Positions 59,277-64,000 of a stretch of 64,000 nt of DNA are shown piece by piece (within the stretch, counting starts at the first letter, position 1; each line of letters opens with the position of its first letter). This DNA is from Mimachlamys varia (lineage: Eukaryota > Mollusca > Bivalvia > Pectinida > Pectinidae). Made by a program: the position numbers and the translations under genes. The notes below the pieces were generated by a model, which worked only from the letters and a program-made list of their open reading frames with translations, was not told the origin of the DNA and did no database searches. Location: positions 4,563,501 to 4,627,500 of the forward strand of contig OX392530.1 in NCBI GenBank assembly GCA_947623455.1, written 5' to 3'.

Positions 59277-59626
59277 TCGATATCAATGGGTTTCGCTCAC
59301 CTATGCTCTCTACACTCCTTGGAAATGCCATGGCAACACTTACGGCACAAAGATAGCATTTTAATTGGTCTCGGGTAAAACAAAATGACTAATCACTAGG
59401 CTGATACCTGTATTTTAAAGTTACAAAAGAGCCGCAACCGATTTCAAAGTCTATCAATTTTAACCGTTATGGCATTTGTGATCGCACGATTCTCTTGTTG
59501 TACACGAAAGGGTTGAACTAGTCTTCAAGCCTCATCATCAAGGTGGCGCACACAGAGCTTGTAGTGTTGTCAGGACATATTACAGTGGTGCAGAGAGGGT
59601 AGGTGAACGTAACCTCTGGATATCGA
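59277..59626. mobile_element. 350-bp TIR element related to the 5050 palindrome
   Basis: The left end TCGATATCAATGGGTTTCGC and, on the other strand, the right end TCGATATCCAGAGGTTACGT are inverted repeats of about 38 bp continuing through TCACCTA. The short palindromes at 5050-5118 and 6128-6189 look like the two ends of this type fused without the interior. The target duplication was not resolved. Confidence 0.65.
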
Positions 59627-60644
59627 TACAGGTTAACTTCAAGCCATGTCATTACAAGGAGAATTCGAATAACAACCATGATTCAATGTTCTATAATTCT
59701 CCTAGCCAAACGTTTACTACTTTTAAGGAAAAAAAGGAAAACTGCTGGCAAAGAAAACCTTAAAGATCAAACACATTACAACGTCATAATAAAAGTAGTT
59801 ATTTTTAGTTTTTATGATCATGTGATATTCCTAGGGAAGGATTGCGCGTGACAAGATGATATTACACAGACACAAAAGCATCATCAAGGATAGAGAGATT
59901 ATTTTTATACAGTGTTGTATTTGTATCGACCTCCGCATTACATCAGGTCCGTATTGTCTTACGTCATTGATATGCCAAAAGCTAGATCGTAAGTGGCACA
60001 TGGGAATCTAAGGTAGTCCATATATAAATCATTGGCAGAGATCGATACAAGTAAACTCCTATCAGATCAGTAACTGTCAGAAGTCATTATAGTTTAGACA
60101 CCCGTAAAATATTCGTAAATACCAATGTGCATTTGTTGAATACTCTTTACTCTAGATAATGCTGAATAAGGCTTCTTTCGTGAGTCTGCCGATATACTAT
60201 CAATACCACAACATCGCAATGAAATAGTTAGCTCTGCTTTACTTGTGTTATAAATACATATATGTATGTACATAATGATAGATAATGAACACCTTTCCCT
60301 TAACATCAAAAAGAAAGAAATGTACTTTTTTAAAATTGACGAGTCCTTAATAGAACACATAGATTTGTAATTCGGTATTTATTTTGTTAATCGTTCTCTA
60401 TGAAATGCTTACTTTTAAAAAGGTATTTTTTCACAGTAAGTCAATGAATGAGAGTGCGATTCCAAAGGCTATTTCGTTCCCTATCATAGGAGTTCACACG
60501 ATTATGTTGCATTAAGTTCTATCCTAAGTTTTCCCAGAATTAAAATTTATCAAATCAATGTCAACACATGTACAGTTTTACAACATTTACTTCAAACAGC
60601 TTCCCGCTATAATTACTAGAAGAATTACCTCATCTACCCTTTAT
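59627..60644. other. intergenic, nothing recognised
   Basis: Short frames at 59603-59851 (plus) and 60094-60360 (minus) have no recognisable domain. Confidence 0.4.
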
Positions 60645-61144
60645 AGAAATTCTCCGTTAATCAAAATGGTTATAACTACTCCTAATATATAATATCGTGG
60701 GGCATCCTAGCGAAATAGGTATAAAATGATAAAGAAATGGTCTTTTGAGTGGAGATTATTTTTCTAATCAGGCCTGCTGATATGCACCAGTCTTAAAGAT
60801 ACTATGACGCAACAAAAATTTATTCAACACTCTCTTTTCAAAGTGAAAAATGCATTATTGTTCAATGCATTGCTTGGGGCAAACTTTATTGGGAGAAATT
60901 GACTTGGATGATCTCTGAAAATATACCAATATCAGATAAGAGAAGACAAGTACGTAGCCTTCATATTGGATTCGAATCCAATATGAAGGCTACGTACTTG
61001 TCTTCTCTTATCTGATATTGGTATATTTTCAGAGATCATCCAAGTCAATTTCTCCCAATAAAGTTTATACCTATTTCGCTAGGATGCCCCACGATATTAT
61101 ATATTAGGAGTAGTTATAACCATTTTGATTAACGGAGAATTTCT
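60645..61144. repeat. large near-perfect palindrome
   Basis: Inner arms of 93 bp (60881-60973 and 60974-61066) are perfect reverse complements with no loop, centred on TTCGAA. Outer arms of 81 bp (60645-60725 and 61064-61144) also match closely. The left arm has 155 bp (60726-60880) with no counterpart on the right, so part of the right arm was deleted or the left gained sequence. No coding role. Confidence 0.95.
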
Positions 61145-61600
61145 CATTGCCTCTTAACGTTGTCTCTGAAACAACAAATGGCGGGCAAAGAGAAAAATGA
61201 GGAAATAAGAGTAGGGCACGATGTTACACACAATCAGAAATGATAAATTTGTGAACGCGAACTGATTAATCGGGACATGTGGTTATATTGGTTCGTAGAA
61301 TGTAAATACTATGGAGATTAAGGCAACACACAAAATTTGTTCTGATCAATAGACTCATTGTACTTTAACAAGGGATTCAGACAATTCAACCGAAATGGAA
61401 AGAGGAAAATGTTTCGTCTGTTTACATAATTTTAGATGCAAAGCAAAAGCATCGTTGTCCAGGAAAAGACATTAAAACAGATATTACTGCAATTTAAAAT
61501 ATACCCTGTTACATGTCAACAGCATGCATTACATCTTATTGGTATACTGGATTATTGTAAAGGGTTTTTCACAATCTTTTGCAATTTCTCGAACAAAAGG
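61145..61600. other. intergenic, nothing recognised
   Basis: No feature seen. Confidence 0.4.
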
Positions 61601-62640
61601 ACCCCATAGAGGAAAGAAGGTAGATGAACGACAGAGGAAAGAAGGTAGATGAACGACAGAGGTAAGTAGGTAGATGAACGAAAGCGGAAGGTAGGTAGAG
61701 GAACGACAGCGGAAGGTAGGTAGATGAATGAAAGAGGAAGGTAGGTAGATGAACGACAGAGGTAAGTAGGTAGATGAACGACAGAGGAAGGTAGGTAGAT
61801 GAATGACAGAGGAAAGTATGTAGATGAACGACAGTGGAAGGTAAGTAGATGAACGACAAAGGAAGGTAGGTAGAGGAACGAAAGGGGAAGGTAGGTAGAT
61901 GAACGGCAGAGGAAGGTAGGTAGAGGAACGACAGAGGAAGGTAGGTAGATGAATGACAGAGGAAAGTATGTAGATGAACGACAGTGGAAGGTAAGTAGAT
62001 GAACGACAAAGGAAGGTAGGTAGATGAACGACAGAGGAAGGTAGGTAGATGAGCGACAGAAGAAAGTAGGTAGATGAACGACGGTGGAAGGTAAGTAGAT
62101 GAACGACAAAGGAAGGTAGGTAGATGAACGACAGAGGAAATAAGGTAGATGAACGGCAGTGGAAGGTAGGTAGAGGAACGAAAGGGGAAGGTAGGTAGAT
62201 GAACGGCAGAGGAAGGTAGGTAGATGAACGACAAAGGAAGGTAGGTAGATAAACGACAGAGGTAAGTAGGTAGATGAAAGACAGAGGAAAGTAGGTAGAT
62301 GAAAGACAGAGGACGGTAGGTAGATGAACGACAGAGGAAGGTTAGTAAATTAACGACAGAGGTAAGTAGGTAGATGAACGACAGAGGAAGGTAAGTAGAT
62401 GAACGACAAAGAAGAAAGACAGAGGTAAGTAGGTAGATGAAAAACAGAGGACGGTAGGTAGGTGAACGACAGAGGAAGGTTTGTAAATTAACGACAGAGG
62501 TAAGTAGGTAGATGAACGACAGAGGAAGGTAGGTAGATGAACAACAGGGGAAGGTAAGTAGATGAACGACAGAAGAAGGTAATAGATGAACGACAGAGGA
62601 AAGTAGGTAGATGAACGACAGAGGATGATAGGAAGATGAA
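61601..62640. repeat. 25-bp purine-rich minisatellite
   Basis: About 41 units built on GGTAGGTAGATGAACGACAG plus AGGAA. The plus strand is mostly purine. Recurring blocks (for example the order of 'agtatg', 'gtaagtag' and 'acaaagg' variants at 61800-61880 and 61955-62010) show segmental duplication. The 185- and 221-residue minus-strand frames (SFIYLPS repeats) are artefacts of the period and are open in more than one frame. Confidence 0.97.
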
Positions 62641-64000
62641 CATATACATCAAATTATCTACTGCATTGATGCGTCACAAACAGCTCATATGAGGAAACGC
62701 AATTTCGAAGCAGCCATGCGTTAGACAAGGCCCGAAGTGGAATGAAATATGCAGCAATCACATCTCATTCAAAGAAATTAATATGCGATCAAGGCGTCTG
62801 CAGGAAATCAATATCATATCTGCAGCATTATTCAAAAGTAATTAAATTAACCAGGGATCGATAGCACCAGAGAAAACTTAAAAACTAAACAAAGATCGTA
62901 CGGCTAATCTTCTAAAAAGTATCAGCAAAACAGGACCATCTTAAAAAACCATTAACAAATATTGAAAAGATAATGTAGAAAAAATAGGACCAGCTGTTCC
63001 TAAAAGGTAAATATATTCTGCTTCATTGATGCCACAACAAGGATCCCACATATATATCCAAGATATTTTGCACTTTCAAATAGATTGAAAATAAAACAAC
63101 AAAACAAAAAACAAAAACAAAACAACCATTTTTGAATAAACATTATCAAAGTCGTCAATATCAATACCACAAAACATTATATTTCTAAATGCGATTACGA
63201 TTGAACAATCAAAGTTTTTTTAAACAGTTATCTACTGGGTTCGTGCACATTCGACAGAAATAAGCCTGTCGCTGAATGTGTAAAAGGATTCAACATCGAG
63301 ATGATCCAGCTGGTGCTAATCATCCATTATTACCTTATTCGTACGAGTTTGAAAACAGGTACATTTTGTTAAAAACTCCTCCTTTTTTTTGAAGATTCTG
63401 TTGAGAAAATAGACGACCAAGACAGTTTAACGCACACATTTTATTTTCATTCTGATAGAAATTTAGTCAATTACAGAGAGGTCTGCGTCTTAAACCAGGA
63501 AGGTTGTCCTGGGGCTGTCATAATGTCTGTGCTGTAATTGGTACAAAAATTACTGACATAAATCTGTCTTTCTGCATCTCCGTTCAATATGCTATTGATT
63601 TTGTGATGCAATATTGCTTAAAACCGACAGCTAGAAATTATAACCGGTGAGTACATGTAAATACCTCCACTCATCATATTATCTAGGTATTATTTTCAAT
63701 GTTTGCCCCTGGAATATGCACTGGAACCGCTATTGATTTCAGCATGAAAATGAATCAGAAAGTAATACTTAATGAGAATAACATGACGGCCAGAAGCTAT
63801 GCGTTTTAAGGTTCTGCTGTACTGCTGCACTCCCTTACAGCTGGTATCTTATTGCACTGGTACAGATCCGTAAGATGTCTAGGACGACAAAGGGACAATC
63901 ACTGGCGCTAAAAAATAACATTCGATATAGCCATCTTGAGTCTCCACAATCTGATCATAGAGAGTTTACCAATAAAATAACAACATTTTGTTCGTGGTAT
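62641..64000. other. intergenic; one hairpin, one weak element trace
   Basis: A hairpin with CACATTC/GAATGTG and GACAG/CTGTC stems lies at 63246-63280. 62985-63035 may be a heavily diverged minus-strand Penelope-like tail ('aggaccagctgttcc', 'tctgcttcattgatgcc'). No gene recognised. Confidence 0.35.

Noticed and set aside
61552..62234. Two long minus-strand ORFs (185 and 221 residues) of SFIYLPS type
   Set aside because: They overlap in different frames of the same 25-bp minisatellite, so length comes from the repeat period.

Overview
This window looks like repeat-dominated, non-coding DNA from an animal genome. The best guess is a bivalve mollusc. It is AT-rich, has no operon-like gene packing, and holds no intact protein-coding gene, rRNA or ordinary tRNA gene that I can support. 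The bivalve guess rests on dispersed repeats of types I associate with bivalve genomes: a tRNA-derived SINE with a CCGGAGTACCCGG body, SINE-like repeats ending in a 'cctattaac...catttaaggac' tail, and long elements that end in GACGGACG runs followed by a GGTCC/GGACC hairpin and GAGCTAA. That is pattern memory and was not checked against a database.

Layout. 0-5.8 kb: a 19-bp minisatellite, a small inverted repeat, a SINE-like repeat split by a reverse-transcriptase (RT) fragment, and a 22-bp minisatellite. 7.4-8.4 kb: a decayed reading frame cut by a SINE with a perfect 12-bp target duplication. 9-15.8 kb: RT-element tails, SINE-like repeats and a short repeat carrying a well-formed hammerhead ribozyme. 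15.9-16.5 kb: a 48-bp array. 18.5-20.8 kb: a layered 31/62/127-bp satellite interrupted by a 403-bp miniature LTR element (TRIM) whose LTRs carry tRNA-like A and B boxes. 26.6-29.2 kb: bivalve-type elements built from 156-bp and 133-bp tandem units. 31.3-32.3 kb: the largest RT copy, with FRYIDD. 33.7-44.4 kb: a 10.7-kb satellite of a 23-bp unit. 45.6-51.3 kb: more RT-element tails and two decayed hammerhead copies. 52.1-53.2 kb: a ~48-bp array, many units of which hold TGACGTCA. 53.9-54.3 kb: a MITE with TTAA duplications. 60.6-61.1 kb: a large perfect palindrome. 61.6-62.6 kb: a 25-bp purine-rich minisatellite.

The main mobile lineage is a Penelope-like (or closely related) retroelement. 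At least 17 pieces are present, nearly all 5'-truncated and on both strands, and several lie against or inside tandem arrays. The hammerhead repeats may belong to the same retroelement world, since hammerheads are known from Penelope-like elements and animal retrozymes, but no copy here joins the two physically. The observations most worth following are the hammerhead repeat family, the TRIM with apparent pol III boxes in its LTRs, a short reading frame kept open downstream of the RT stop, and the edge and higher-order structure of the 23-bp satellite.
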